DNA of 64,000 nt from Siphonodentalium dalli (Eukaryota; Mollusca; Scaphopoda; Gadilida; Siphonodentaliidae): contig CP136068.1 of assembly GCA_032622095.1 (NCBI GenBank), positions 5,371,314-5,435,313 of the forward strand. Reading direction: 5' to 3'. A program made the position numbers and the translations under genes. The notes below the pieces were generated by a model that saw only the letters and a program-made list of their open reading frames with translations, was not told the origin of the DNA and ran no database searches. This document shows positions 34,430 to 46,526 of this stretch, piece after piece. Position 1 is the first letter of the stretch. The number at the start of each line of letters is the position of its first letter.

Positions 34430-35300
34430 CAAGAGATAAATATGTACGTAACGAGACTATAATACAAATGAAAAAATAAATTGAGGGAGGAGTGGGCGAT
34501 ACAGGGAACTAAGGGTTGAACCGATATAAATTTGTAGAGCGATAACGACCAATGTTGACATATCATGCATCTCAACTCTACTGTTGCAAGAAGGCTATAA
34601 AATGGGGGGGGGGGGGGGGGGAGGGTGTCATAATCTTAGTTATCTCTATATAGTGCCAGAATAGTCATTTATGGACTTCTATAGTGGTACAATGCAAATT
34701 GGAATCAAATGATAAAAATATGTATGTAACACAACTACAGTATACCGATGAAAATAAAAATAATAATTTAGGCCGGGATTAGATGTTGGGTTGGTTAAAT
34801 AGACTCGGAGAAAAGGGGGAATGATGAACTGACATAAATTAGTAGAGCGATAGCGATCAATGTTGCCATGTGATGCATCGCGACTGTACTGTAGCGGCAA
34901 TAATATAAAATGGGGGGGGTCTGAAATTATCTCTATCTCTATAGATGGCACCAGGATTATATAGAAAGGAATAGCAATTGATATACGTATACCGTATACT
35001 ATAGTAATACCATATACATATAAGTACAAGTATCTCGTGATAAAATATTACGTAATGTGACTATAGCGATGGAAAATAAAATTGGACCGGGATTAGAGGT
35101 TCGGTTGGTTATATGTTGATAATTGGATATGGAATTCATACCGATGAGACGATAAAAATTAGTGGAGCGATAAAGACCAATGTTGACACTTAGTCAGGCT
35201 ACATGGGGGAAATGGGGGTTGATACGATAGACCGAAATAAATTTGTCGGGTGATAATGACCAATGTTGTACTGTCGCACAATTATCAGGTAGAACCTGTC
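34430..35300 (+). repeat. Three imperfect units of about 300 bp
   Basis: Units start near 34430, 34705 and 35035 with ATATGTACGTAACGAGACTA or similar words. They share TAGAGCGATAACGACCAATG, GATGCATC and, in two units, ATAAAATGGGG followed by a G run (34604-34621; 34913-34919). No coding content. Confidence 0.75.
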
Positions 35301-35360
35301 AAATATGGACTCTGGTGCCCAATATGGAACAGCTCAGAAAACATTCGTAGGGCCCTAAAA

Positions 35361-35890
35361 TTTATTTAACATGGGATCTGCCATTAAAATTGATTTATGT
35401 CGATAAAATTCTTATTTTTCAAAATTTTAAGCTAAGACTTGGTGTGTCTTGGTGGAATACTTATATATTCCTAAAATGACAGGGTACAGCACGCAATTAT
35501 CTTTTAGATGGAAGAAATTAATTTTTTTCGATGATAAATTTTAACATGGGATTTGCTATTCACATCGATTTATGTCGATAAAACTCTTATTTTTTCAAAA
35601 ATTTAAGCTGGGACTTGGTGTGTCTGGGTGGAATACTTATATATTCCTAAAATGACAGGATACAGCACGTAATTATTTTTTAGATGGAAGAAATTATTTT
35701 TTTACGATGATAAATTTTAACAAGGGATTTTCCCATTCAAATCGATTTATGTCGAGAAAACTGTTATTTTTTCAAAATTTTAAGTTGAGACTTGGTATGT
35801 CTGCGTGGATTACAGATATATTCCTAAAATGACAGGGTCCAGCACGTAATTATCTTTTATATGGAAGAAATTGATTTGTTTCGATGATAA
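35361..35890. repeat. Three tandem units of about 175 bp
   Basis: AACATGGGATCTGCC at 35368, AACATGGGATTTGC at 35543 and AACAAGGGATTTTCC at 35719 mark units 175-176 bp apart. They share GATTTATGTCGATAAAA, GACTTGGTGTGTCT and TATATTCCTAAAATGACAGG. From about 35890 to 36460 the sequence is unlike its neighbours and contains GCAGTCACGCGCAGTGTG; no gene is recognised there. Confidence 0.9.
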
Positions 35891-36471
35891 AAATCGAGCG
35901 TGTGCTGTGCCGCAGTCACGCGCAGTGTGTGCTCAAAATGTAAACAACTTTCTCAAGTGTCGTTTTGGTCAACATATCGCTCAGATCCGAATAATAGCTA
36001 AGATGTATTTAGATAGAATTATTGAAAGAATTTGACCGATTATGGTGCATTTTGTGAGAATCGAGTGGAGAAAACGTTTAGTCAAACACGCGAATTCTGC
36101 CAATTACAGTTGCAGACGAGCGCTGTCAGAGATACAGATTGACAACAAATGCAGGCCTGAAACTCACCTTTTTGGGAGGTAAATCCCAATTATTAGATAT
36201 CAAAACAATCCTTCCTAAGCACATTCCACAAGTTTTTAATATCTCAGGAGTTAGGACACAGTAACAGTCAAAATGAATGAATTTAAATCACGATTCCGAG
36301 ACGAAGCGAGACATGTACTGTGTACGATTTTTGACTCATTTTGAGTAGCCTTGTTTACGATGACGTCATTTGCGTTGCCCCACAACCTTAACCCTTTCCA
36401 AACACAGCGGCATTTCTATTGATAGGCACTAGTTCAATTCAGCAGAAACGCATGAGTCCTACGATTATAGA

Positions 36472-36509
36472 CACCCACTGGACGCGCTTCGCGCGTCGGT
36501 CAGTGGGTG
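36472..36509. repeat. Two-tier hairpin with C-TTC-G apex
   Basis: CACCCACTG pairs with CAGTGGGTG, and inside it GACGCGC-TTC-GCGCGTC is a perfect 7-bp stem with a three-base loop. Only GGT separates the inner and outer stems on the right. It looks like the terminal structure of a repeat ending here. Confidence 0.85.
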
Positions 36510-37178
36510 AAAAATAGGAGACTCCCATCCAGAGGTCATCCAGAAGATGAGGGGTGTGGTATGTTGGGTGTGCCAAAGGATTTAGTCATGCAAAATGTAA
36601 AATCCAAGATGGCTGCCAAATTTGATTCAGTTCACTTGATTCAATCTAATGTTGTCATCCGGCAACCGCAAATCAGGTAAAATCCAAGTCGAAAAAGGGA
36701 TATAACTCAGTCAAAATCATGCGGACGAAACCCATATTCGAACTTGATGTGTATTTTGGGGCGGTAAACTAATAGGCCAAATTTGGTTCAGTTCACTCGA
36801 TTCAATCTTATCATCCGGAAACCAAAAGCGGACGGACGGACGGACGACGGACAGAAAACCCATTTACATAATACGACCGTTTTTTTCAAACGGGCGTATA
36901 CAAAATGCGGGCTGCAGGGTGTGGCAATGGATTCAAATTTGTAATCTAAAATGGCTGCTGGCAGCCATGTTTTAAAAACAATTTTGGAAAAAATTGATCG
37001 CTCACATCTAGGGATCATCCCGAAGATCCATATGAAGTTTGGTGATGATCGAATAAGGGATACGGCATGTTGGGTGTGCCAAAGGAAATTGTTGACAGCC
37101 GCGTGCACGCAGGGATGCACAGACGACGTACTTCAACCCATGGTAATAGCTCACACTTTACAAAGTAAAGTTGAGCTA
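36510..37178 (+). repeat. Mixed modules with (GACG)n tails and two terminal hairpins
   Basis: 36510-36660 is an AAGATGGCTGC unit. 36690-36900 is a GATATAACTCAGTCAAAATC unit ending in GGACGGACGGACGGACGACGG and the hairpin ATACGACCGTTT…AAACGGGCGTAT. 36900-37178 is another AAGATGG unit ending with CATGGTAATAGCTCACACTT…AAAGTTGAGCTAA. Confidence 0.8.
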
Positions 37179-38110
37179 AATGAAAGTGTCAATGACACTG
37201 TAGCTAACTTGGGAAGGAGTTATTTTTTGCTGAGCAATGAATAGAATGATAATGAAGGAGTAAACTAGAGGTCACCCCAAAAATCCACATCGCGTTTGGT
37301 GATGATCGGATGAAGAATATGGTCTGGATTTAGTCACACACAGAGTAAATTCCATGATTGTTGCTGCCGGCCATGTTTTTTTTAAATAAACTTCGGTCAA
37401 AATAGGAGGCTCCCATCTAGAGCTCACCCGAAAATCCATACGAAGTTTGGTGATGATCGGATGAGGGATATGGTCTGTATGATGTGTCAAAGGATTTATT
37501 CATGCAAAGAGTAAATTCCAAGATGGCTGCCGTTCAATACTACAGGTGAACATAATCGTGCCTGCAAAATGTCATGAAAGTGTCAATGAAAATGTGGCTC
37601 AACTTGGAAAGGGAATAATTTTATGTGATACAGTCAATGGAGCGATTAGGAATGCGGAAAGTTTAAATGCCTAAGTAATACTAGATTATCAACATGAATA
37701 GATGTATATAAAGTAAATCCAATATGGCCACTGGCGGCTGTTTTCCAATGAAATTCAAATAGCTCCCATCTAGTAGATCAATATCCAGATCAAAATGAAA
37801 TTTGGTTATGATCGGATTGGGAAAGTAGGGTGTGACAAAGGATTTAGTCATGTAAAGAGTCAAATCCAAAATGACTGTCAGCAGCCATGTTTATGGTCGA
37901 AGGACCCCAAAATGACTCGTTTCCCATCTACATGTCAATGTCAACAGCCATGACAAATGGCATAATGATTTGACCAAAGGTACTATGGACGAAGCCTGTG
38001 CCAAAGGATTTATAGTCATGCAAAGAGTAAAATCCAATATGGCTGCCAGCTGACATGTTTAATGGCCGAATGAACCCAAAATGAATCATTCTAATTTACA
38101 TATCAATAAT
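37179..38110 (+). repeat. AAGATGGC modular repeat, degraded
   Basis: The family head AATGAAAGTGTCAATGACAC follows the previous unit's tail directly (37179) and recurs at about 37574. Units with TGGTGATGATCGGATGA, GATTTAGTCATGCAAAGAG and CTCGTTTCCCATCTACATGT follow in decaying order. No tail is seen on the right. Beyond it, 38110-38620 is single-copy-looking DNA without a recognised gene. Confidence 0.75.
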
Positions 38111-38624
38111 ATGATTACGTCAGTATGTATAGACAACCCAACACACATCCATCTATAACCTGATAAATGCATGTTTCATGGGAGTGCCTGAACATATAAA
38201 AATGGAGTAAACTTGTGACAAACACGTCCTTGTTAATTTTGGTGCCCCTACCTGATCCGACGGTGTTTTGGCGACTGCCCAAAATAATGATATTCCTCAT
38301 AGCACGGAGATGCCTGGCTATATACCACTTTGGACAACATAATTATAATCTTCACACCAAGCAGATGCTTGTCTATTTACATAATTATACAAACTTATTT
38401 TCCTTGATCTCTTACATAAGTTACAACGGAATTATGGTGACAGCATTAATTATCTCTTCCGCACCATGATGTATACAGTTCCCTGGGTATCTATATATCA
38501 CATGAACATCCCCTATCCAGTCTAGAGATATTAGCGATGTAAATCATATTTACTATATCTGTTCAAAATGGCTATCATCTCGTGAAGGTTGAATCTGGCC
38601 CAGCGACCAATTTTCAAGGCAAAA

Positions 38625-39150
38625 TTAACAAGAGATGTGCACTCGAGTGTTAGAATACCCCAAAGAAGCTTGTACAGAAAATATTATTCAAATTGGTTCA
38701 TATTTGTTAAAGTTATTAAGTCGGACAGAATTTTCTAAGTCAAAATAAGTCGAAAATGAAGTGTAATATTACGAAAATCAGTCTTAGCCAATCCCTAGCC
38801 GCATCATGTAGAGAGGGTATTGTGAGAAGCATGTATACCAAAAATTATTGAAATCGGTTCGTATTTGTTAAAGTTATTAAGTCGGACCGAATTTTCTAAG
38901 TCAAAATAAGTCGAAAATGAGGCGTAACTTAAAAAAGAAAGTCGGACCGAACCGCAATTAGCATCATGCGGAGAGGCAGTCCTAAGGAGATTGCATACAA
39001 AAAATTATTGAAATCGGTTCATAGTTGTTCGAGTTATGAGGTCGGATGGACGGACAGACCGACAGACACACGGAGGGAGAAAGCGTGACGGACGGACGGA
39101 CGCAGTCAATCCAGTATACCCCCCATTTTCTTCGAAAGTGGGGGTATAAT
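38625..39150 (+). repeat. Modular repeat with (GACG)n tail and C-TTC-G hairpin
   Basis: Three diverging units carry AAGTTATTAAGTCGGACCGAA, TTTTCTAAGTCAAAATAAGTC and TTATTGAAATCGGTTC. GACGGACGGACGGACGCAG (39090-39103) follows, then the hairpin TATACCCC…TTTC-TTC-GAAA…GGGGTATA (39115-39148). Confidence 0.88.
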
Positions 39151-39469
39151 TAATTTAATTTTACAATATTTTAGAAAAAATATCTTATTGCATAAATTTA
39201 CAAATGTTACTGAATACATTTTGATGATGTGAAAGACTGGGATTCGTTGCATAGCGTTATTTCACATAGCCACATCTGATTTATTTATAGAAATTTATGT
39301 ATGTTTGACTTTCAGCGAGTTACATGGGTGGGGCACACTGAATCAATGAGACACAATTTCGAACCTAGGGTAGGATCAATCTTCAGTTGATAGGCACTTC
39401 AAAAAGGAATGATATAATTTGACAAATGACTATTGTTTTGGGCTGGAGTGAATAAATAATTTAGATAAA

Positions 39470-40760
39470 TAGTCTGGTCGATAAAAGGTTTGACCTAGAA
39501 AAAATTTGCACTAAGTTGGTTTGTATACCATTTTGAAGAGGAAGCTCTCCTCTATAACATATCCAAAATCCGCTAAAATCCGCATTGAGCATTTTTTGTA
39601 ATTCAAGATGGCGACCAAGATGGCTACCATTTTCCTATAAGTCAGCTTGATGCAATTATAGTGAGAACCTCTTGTCATATGTATACACATGTATATTTAC
39701 ACACTAAGTGTTGTCATCACTAAATCCAGCATTCTGATTGGTCGGCGCCCACGTGGCTAGTTGCAGTTATTTCTCGGTGAATGAGCACGCCTCATAACAC
39801 CAAGCTAATAACACCATCGATACGTCATTAGGTTTGGAAAGACGAACGCGTAATGCTTTGGGCGCATTTTGATTCGCGCAGGATTGACTTAATACATCAT
39901 CGGGTTTCAACATGAAGAGAAATTGTTCCTATTAACTTTTGCCAAGGGTGCTATTGGGTATTTTGGGCTGATCTTGTCACGATACACTTTTCGATTTAAA
40001 TATATTTACAAAAGTGGCTTTTTCGCTAAATGTATATAAATATAAGGATTAACTGTCATGTGGACTATTTTTATGGAGATGTAACGGTGAGGTAAGTGGA
40101 CATAACTTGTATGTAAAACCCTTCGGGTTTTACACAAGTTATGTCCACTTACCTCACCGTTACATCTCAATAAAAACAGTCCACATGACAGTTAATCCTT
40201 ATATACATTTTAATGAAGCTAAGACATCACGCCACCTTTATGTGCCATAATTGGAACTCCCCATCCAAGATGGCCACCAAAATGGCGACCGGAAGTGAAG
40301 TTTTTACGTTTTTTACTAATATCTTTAAGATAAGTTTCTGTCGTTTGGAACTGGTTGAGAATTGTGACTTTATTTTGTATGTAGCATGTTAACTGACCAA
40401 TGGTGCAATGAAATAAGCTGTTTGTGGGGTCCACACCCTTCCGATCACTCAAAATTTTGATTTTACAAAACGCTGTATAACATTTCACAAAAGTTCCCCA
40501 AGATTATAATCATATTTCATCAAGAAGTGGAAAAAACTGTGCAATGTAAGTGATCCATTCTATATCTTATTGATATTCGAACTCAATGGTACCAAAATTG
40601 TCACTTTGGCTCAAAATGGCTGCCAAAATGGCCGCCAAAATATGGAAAATGGTAATTATTATCCCAGCGTGCCATGCAACCGCTTACAAGTTGTGATTAT
40701 GCACACAATATTGATTATTCTGTCTCATATAGCTTGAGTACTAACATTTCTGATGCACCT
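39470..40760 (+). repeat. Dispersed repeat X, copy split by a 0.5-kb foldback insertion
   Basis: 39480-39693 and 40210-40760 are two parts of one repeat. The uninterrupted inverse at 47370-47710 joins them through CACATGTATACATTTTTGTGAAGCTA. Shared words include TGACCTAGAAAAAATT, CAAGATGGC and GGAACTCCCC. Further copies are at 42840-43280 (-) and 56690-57440 (-). The inserted block, about 39694-40209, ends in a long hairpin. Confidence 0.8.
40031..40208. repeat. Long near-perfect hairpin (arms about 85 bp, C-TTC-G apex)
   Basis: The left arm (ATAAGGATTAACTGTCATG … GTAAGTGGACATAACTTG … GTAAAACC) is inverted on the right with only a 2-base bulge, a 4-base bulge and a few mismatches. The apex is ACCC-TTC-GGGT at 40118-40128. 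It forms the right end of the block inserted in repeat X. Confidence 0.95.
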
Positions 40761-40984
40761 TAGGTATTTGTTACTATTTTAACCACCGAAATTACCATAA
40801 TTATTCGAATTTTTCTGTCATAAACCTGATATCAAAATTGGCAAAAATCGCAATCAAAGCAATATGGATTTGGCCAAAAGCTTCCTTGTTTTTGAACGGA
40901 AATGGGAATAACGTTAAAACGGAACTGAGAGGGATCATATTATGTGGCTATTCTGGCCCATTAGCATCAACATTGATCAACTTA

Positions 40985-42430
40985 ATACAGTGTGTATGTC
41001 TGTTGACTGGATGGTCATAGGCGAGGTGAATAGGTATACATGGAGTTATTGTATTCATGAATGATGTGAATAGTTATACAATGTGTGACTATATGGTCAT
41101 GGATGGGATGTCCATAGTGAGATGTATAGGTATATAAGGAGTAGCTGTATGGTGATGTGTGATGTGAACATGTTTACAGTGAGTGGCTGTCTGGTCATTG
41201 AAGTGGTGTATGGTCACAACGAGAGCAGCTACACTGTCCTGTATGTATATATGGAGTGACTGTGTGGTCAGGGGTGGGTTGTACATATGTACATTGGGTG
41301 GCTGTATTGTAATGGGTGAGTGTATATGTATACATATGTTGGATGTATGGCAATGAATGGGTGTATGTATACATAGGGTATTGTTGTATGGTTATGGGCA
41401 ATGTGTATATGTACATGAAATGACTGCACGGTCATTGTTGAAGTGTATATGCATACATAGAGTACACTTTGATGGACATTGGCGGATAGTGTATATAGGG
41501 AGTGACCTCATGGTGATGGGCGAGATGTATATGTTTAAATGTAGGGTCTATTGTATTGTCATTGGTGGTGTGAACAAGCATACAGTGAATATCTGAATGC
41601 TCATGGAGAGGGTGTATATCTATACAGCAAGTGGCCGAATTGTCACGATTGAGCTGTATTGTCTGAATTGTACGAATGGCTGTGTGTGCGGGTATTGGTG
41701 TATATAGAAGGGCTGTATGGCCATTGATGATGTATATATATACACATGGAGTGATGCTGTGGTCATGGGTGAGGTGTATATGTATATCATGAGTGTCTAC
41801 ACGGCCATGGAACGGCCAAATTATACAATATGTACATAGGTATGGCAAAATTAATGGTGGGGTGAATTGATATACAAGGAGTGACTATGATCACGAGTGT
41901 GGTTTATGCATATACAGAGAGAGGCTGAATTGTCATGGGTCAGGTCTATATGCAAGTCTGGAGTATGTGAATGGCCGAGACATTGATATATCTAGAGGTG
42001 CCGTAAGGCCACCTTTGTGAGGTCTATATGTATATACTTGGAGGACACTATAGTTTTGGGTTGGGTTTGTATGTATATCTTGAGTGGCTATATGGCCACG
42101 GGTGTCGCAAATATGTATATATACAGGGAGTGAGACTGTATGACCACTGGTGAGGCAAATAGGTATACAAGAAGTGATGTATGATCATGGACGTAGCGAA
42201 CATGTATGGAGTGACTGTATGGTCATCGGTGAGGTGTATATGTATATCTTTAGTGGTTGTATAGCTATGCATGTGGCAAATAAATATACATGGAGTGACT
42301 GTATGGCCTATGGTTAGGCGAATAGGTATACAAGAGGTTACTTTGTGTTCATATATGTAGTGAATATGTATACAGGTCATGTGAAGTGTGAGTATTCCTG
42401 GTGTGTCTGCGTGGTTATTCATGGCAAAAT
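40985..42430. repeat. Degenerate minisatellite, about 45-bp units
   Basis: Roughly thirty diverged units carry the consensus words GAGTGACTGTATGGTCAT, GGTGAGGTGTATATG and TATACA. On the minus strand it gives long frames rich in HTVTPYIHIHLT-like repeats, which follow from the unit length and are not taken as genes. Confidence 0.9.
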
Positions 42431-42579
42431 CCATACTGCATCCCTTAAAATGAATTGGTCGTACCTCACAAGGTTTTCTGGGACAACCATAATATAAGAT
42501 TGAGTTATCAGTTGATTAAGTAGCATGTTTAATAACCAAGTGAGTCACAATTTGCTACCATTTCAGAACAGCAGAGAAC

Positions 42580-43280
42580 AGTGTTCGGAATATAAACTTT
42601 TTACCAAATTTGGTTGCCATTTTGCAAGTCATCTTGAATAATAATATTGTCTAAAGCACCACACTATGCCATGTTTAAGGCATATCAAAATAAAAAGAAC
42701 CTTTGATACTAAAGATAGTTCCATTTTACTTGACAAAAATGGTCCAAACATGAAAAGTTCTTTTTTTTGCCGAGTTTGATGTTGTTTGTGATAGAAAAAT
42801 CCCATAATTCTGGTAATTACAGAACAGTAAATAGTAAAAATTAATCAAGGTGCATGAGAAATGTTGGTATTCAATGTATATAAGACAGAATAGTCATTTG
42901 TGTAAACAGTTGCATGGCACGCTGGGATAATAATTACCATTTTCCATATTTTGGCAGCCATTTTGAGCCAAAGTGACAATTTTGGTACCATTGAGTTCGA
43001 ATATCAATAAGATATAGATTACATCACTTACATTGCAAAGTTCTTCCCAATTCCTGGTAAAATATGACCAGAATCCCAAAGGGGATCTTTTGTGAAATGT
43101 TATACCACGTTTTGTAAACTCAAATTTTTGAGTGATCGGAAAGGGTGTGGACACCACGAACAGCATATTTCATTGCTGCAATGGTCAGTTAATATGCTAT
43201 ATACAAAATAAAGTCACAATTCTCAACCAGTTCCAAACCACAGAAACTTATCTTAAGAGTATTAGTAAACGAGAGGCCGA
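42580..43280. repeat. Dispersed repeat Y copy 2, then repeat X inverted
   Basis: 42590-42800 matches 16850-17040 (CCAAATTTGGTTGCCATTTTGC; GATACTAAAGATAGT). 42840-43280 is the inverse of 40380-40740 (GGCACGCTGGGATAATAATT; GCAGCCATTTTGAGCCAAAG; CTCAACCAGTTCCAAAC). Confidence 0.8.
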
Positions 43281-43329
43281 TCACGATCGGCAGATGTTAA
43301 CTCATCCCTTGGCGATAAAAATTTACTAT

Positions 43330-44190
43330 GATCGGATAAATGAGAGTTTTGATGTTTAATTATAGAGTATACGGTTATGTACTATTATAGACAAATTTAC
43401 ATCACACAAATTATTGGAATTTATGGGTCACTGGCATTTATATAAGAGAATACACTCTTACAGGATCGGTAATGCTAAACCACCACAGCCTTGGGTTAAA
43501 TGTGAAAGGTGTGACCTGGACATGGAATACTTAGGTTAAGTGAGTTCAATTTAAGTTTACAATAATAATGTGTCAAATTCTATCAACAATATAGTATACA
43601 GATAAGCCACCACACTGCTGACCCATTAATATCAATTATATAGCAGAGCTCTCAACAATCACAGGAATTGTGTATGTTGAAAACTGACCTCTCTATTAAA
43701 CCAATAATAATTATAATGACCTCAGACCATCTGAAGATATAACTCTGCAGCACAGATGTACATGTCTACTGTTAATATCATGTGATGTTTATTGTTGAAT
43801 CTTTATTTTAAATTAGATAACGTGCCATAGCCTTCTTTATCACATTATTTGCACACTGGCATAAGAGACATCAGAAAATAATATAGCCTTATCAATAGCT
43901 AAGTAGTCCAAAGGCATGGGATAGAATTGGTGAATTGGATTTAATGTTTCTCCAAACAGATTTACCAGTACATAACACAAGATTTTGGACAGATTTAAAC
44001 AAATTTGGTGTGGTGATTCGGGGTACCCTTGGCAGAGTTATAATTGTGTTAGTTTTTCAAATTTGTTTAACTTAAAAAATTGTTTTTAATTATTTAAAAA
44101 AAAAGATGGGAACCTTTTTATCAACGTGTATCATAATCATCAATATCTAAATGAAAACCAATGAAAGAGTCACTGACATTTTTTCAAATT
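43330..44190. other. No gene recognised
   Basis: Single-copy-looking AT-rich intronic or intergenic DNA. On the minus strand an 18-codon open stretch (about 43471-43524) lies between an AG and a GTAAGA, but the acceptor is weak and I do not call an exon. Confidence 0.35.
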
Positions 44191-44895
44191 TGTTTTCGAA
44201 AAAGGGTCATAACTCCTTTAAAATAAATTGGATCGAACCCATATTCAAACTCAAACTGTATTGTGGGCTGTGAAACTTATATACAAAATTTGGTTCCAAT
44301 CAAATAGAAAATGTTAGAGTTATCGCATTATGCCTATTAAAAGTGTACTTGCAGAGTACAAGAAAAATATATCAAACCTGGTGTGCCCCTTTAATATTTC
44401 AATTCACATTTGTAATCAATTGAAATTAATGTCCAACAAATTTACTAAACACAATCACATTATTAATCTCCAATAGTAATGCTATTAAACAATGAAACCA
44501 GATTATGCCTTTAAGATGGATTTAAATAACCATGCATATCAAATATATAGTAGAAACATTCCATCTATGCTATCTCAGCATATGGCCAGAGATACTTTAT
44601 AGAGTATAAAGTATATATGATATGGCCAACACATCTCCTAGTAGTTAATTATCTCAATGCAAGAGAGAGACAATTCATGGCATTGTAACTGGATACTAAC
44701 TCTGTGTGATAAGACAACTTCAAACCTGATTTATTAGATTCTATTTGGACAGTGCAAACTGGGTATCTTTAATATATTTTAGCAATAAATAAAATAATCA
44801 AAAGACCAAAACTCCATTAAAATATATCGGATCAAATCCATATTCGAACTCGACCTGTATTTTGAGTTGAGAAACTCACATACAAAATTTGGTTC
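44190..44895 (+). repeat. CATAACTCC-type module copies
   Basis: 44200-44360 has GGGTCATAACTCC, CCCATATTCAAACTC, AAATTTGGTTCCAATC and GAGTTATCGCATTATGC. 44800-44895 has a second copy that stops at AAATTTGGTTC, where the TIR element begins; its continuation (CTATCAGTTGAAAAA) resumes at 46923. Confidence 0.8.
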
Positions 44896-45642
44896 CTCCC
44901 AAGAGAAAATGAGACCAAAATTTCAGTGAAATTTCACTGAAATTCAGTGAAATTACCAAATTTTGGTGTTATTTCACCATTTCAGTGAATTTCACTGAAA
45001 TTTCGGTGAAATTTCACTTTAACTTTTCCAGTTAATTTCACTAAAATTTCACTCAAATGATAAAATAGTTTTCAGTGAGATTTTGAATACTAAATTTTCA
45101 GTTTTAAATATAAAATTAATTCTCTAAAAAATGATAAAACAATTTTCAGTGAGATTTTGAGTACCCCGGTACTTTTCAGTTTTAAATATAAAATTTCACT
45201 AAAAAACGATCAAATAGTTTTCAGTGAGATTTTGAGTACTTTTCAGTTTAAAATTTTTAATTTTACATCATTATATAGTTTTATTATTGTCTTGGTGGAC
45301 AAAAGAAAAAAGAATAAAATTGTGTTTTCAATTCTATCTTAAAGAAGTGTGTCTACATGGAAATATGGACCCCCAAATGTGAACAGCATGCAGTATATAT
45401 TTAGTATACAGAGAATGGCTTCCAGTAAAGATCAGTAAAGGGATATTATAATCTGTGCATATGAATTATTTATTTATCAATGGGCCACATTTTTCCATTA
45501 TCGGTAAGTTCGTGTCCATATATTATCACAATCAAAGACTATATATATCTTGTGCGGATGCAATTTTCAATTACTCAAATGAGAGGATTTGGTAAAATAC
45601 AGGTAAAAATAGAGAGTGAATGTCAGCGGATATTGGAAGTGA

Positions 45643-45894
45643 CAAATACGACTCAAATACTCGCCATTTTCTGACGAGTACGGTAAAGAAACATCTGATT
45701 CAGAGGGTCCCTCATCACTAATAATAGCTGACTGTTCTAACAAAGACACCGTGAACAGAAAATTACTCTGTGCCAACAAAGTTTGTGATGTTATATTAAG
45801 TGTGAAATGTGAAAAACCGCGATGTGTATTCAAATACAAAACTTCAAAGGGCATGTTTTTTTTTATTCGCGACGATCTCAGTCGGCCGACATAA
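45643..45894 (+). pseudogene. Coding fragment with CxxCxxPRC-like motif, inside the TIR element
   Basis: Open for 83 codons before TAA, but without an initiating ATG near its 5' end, so it is either an exon or a truncated copy. It reads QIRLKYSPFSDEYGKETSD, SEGPSSLIIADCSNKDTV, NRKLLCANKVCDVILSVKC, EKPRCVFKYKTSKG and then a less convincing tail. The C-x4-C and VKCEKPRCV pattern resembles, from memory, the C-terminal part of an uncharacterised invertebrate family in which a C-x2-C-x-KPR(C/V)-hydrophobic-Y/F motif follows a DV-hydrophobic-S strand. Its function is unknown. An overlapping minus-strand frame of 180 codons exists; I prefer the plus strand because of its Cys pattern and composition. 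Confidence 0.4.
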
Positions 45895-46149
45895 ATTGTC
45901 CGGTCAATCAAAGCGACACCGGTTGTTTTTTCGGCAACACCGGTTCCACCATGCCGGTTTAATACGTAGCTTCTCATTGGCTCGATTCGCTTCCTTTGGT
46001 GTCGACGCTCGATATCAAGCCAATGATATTCGTTGACTCGACGGACTTCGGGATATTTTTTGCCGCGATCATTCTTTTGTTTTGAACAAAAGAGTTTCAC
46101 GGTTCGCAATCTCTTTCAAAAGAAATTAGAAGTTTTAAAAGTGATTGTT

Positions 46150-46341
46150 ATGAATTCAATTGTGAAAGAAGGCAATCGATACGACGACGTTGGAGTTAAG
46201 AATAAATTTTCATTTGCCTGGTTTCAAAAGCCGGTCAAAATTCATCATAAAGATGGTAAAGAAAAAGATTACATTCTCAGTGATTTTTTGAAAAAGTTGC
46301 CGTTTCTGGAAAGTGAATATGTGTTATTTGCAATAAGCTAA
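46150..46341 (+). CDS. Short coding-like frame inside the TIR element
   Basis: Sixty-three codons from ATG to TAA: MNSIVKEGNRYDDVGVKN, KFSFAWFQKPVKIHHKDG, KEKDYILSDFLKKLPF, LESEYVLFAIS. The frame stays open upstream to about 46033. Lysine-rich composition with interspersed aromatics looks coding, but no family is recognised. It may be part of the same captured or decayed gene as 45643-45894, with the GC-richer, CCAAT-containing stretch 45880-46040 between them. Confidence 0.3.
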   Translation: MNSIVKEGNRYDDVGVKNKFSFAWFQKPVKIHHKDGKEKDYILSDFLKKLPFLESEYVLFAIS

Positions 46342-46398
46342 CAAATTACGGATCGCGCGGATGCAAGGCTTTGCAAGATCACTGTAGCACGTACAGTT

Positions 46399-46526
46399 GT
46401 GCACATAGATTCTTTGTGTGTGAGGACATCAAACTTTAGACTTTACCCAATGTTTGGACAGTGTGCACATAGATTCTTTGTGTGTGAGGACATCAAACTT
46501 TAGACTTTACTCAATGTTTGGACAGT
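46399..46526. repeat. Tandem duplication, 2 x 64 bp
   Basis: GTGCACATAGATTCTTTGTG … TTTGGACAGT occurs twice in tandem (46399-46462 and 46463-46526) with one difference (ACCC versus ACTC), so the duplication is recent. Confidence 0.97.

Noticed and set aside
41432-42434. Two minus-strand frames of 128-138 codons with His/Thr/Ile repeats
   Set aside because: They follow from a degenerate 45-bp minisatellite (a multiple of three); there is no start context, and neighbouring units break the frame.
43471-43524. 18-codon minus-strand micro-exon
   Set aside because: The frame is open between AG and GTAAGA, but the acceptor lacks a pyrimidine tract and there is no supporting neighbour.
45567-46109. 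180-codon minus-strand frame in the TIR element
   Set aside because: It overlaps the plus-strand fragment with the KPRC-like cysteine pattern, ends in low-complexity sequence and shows no recognisable domain, so I treat it as the shadow strand.
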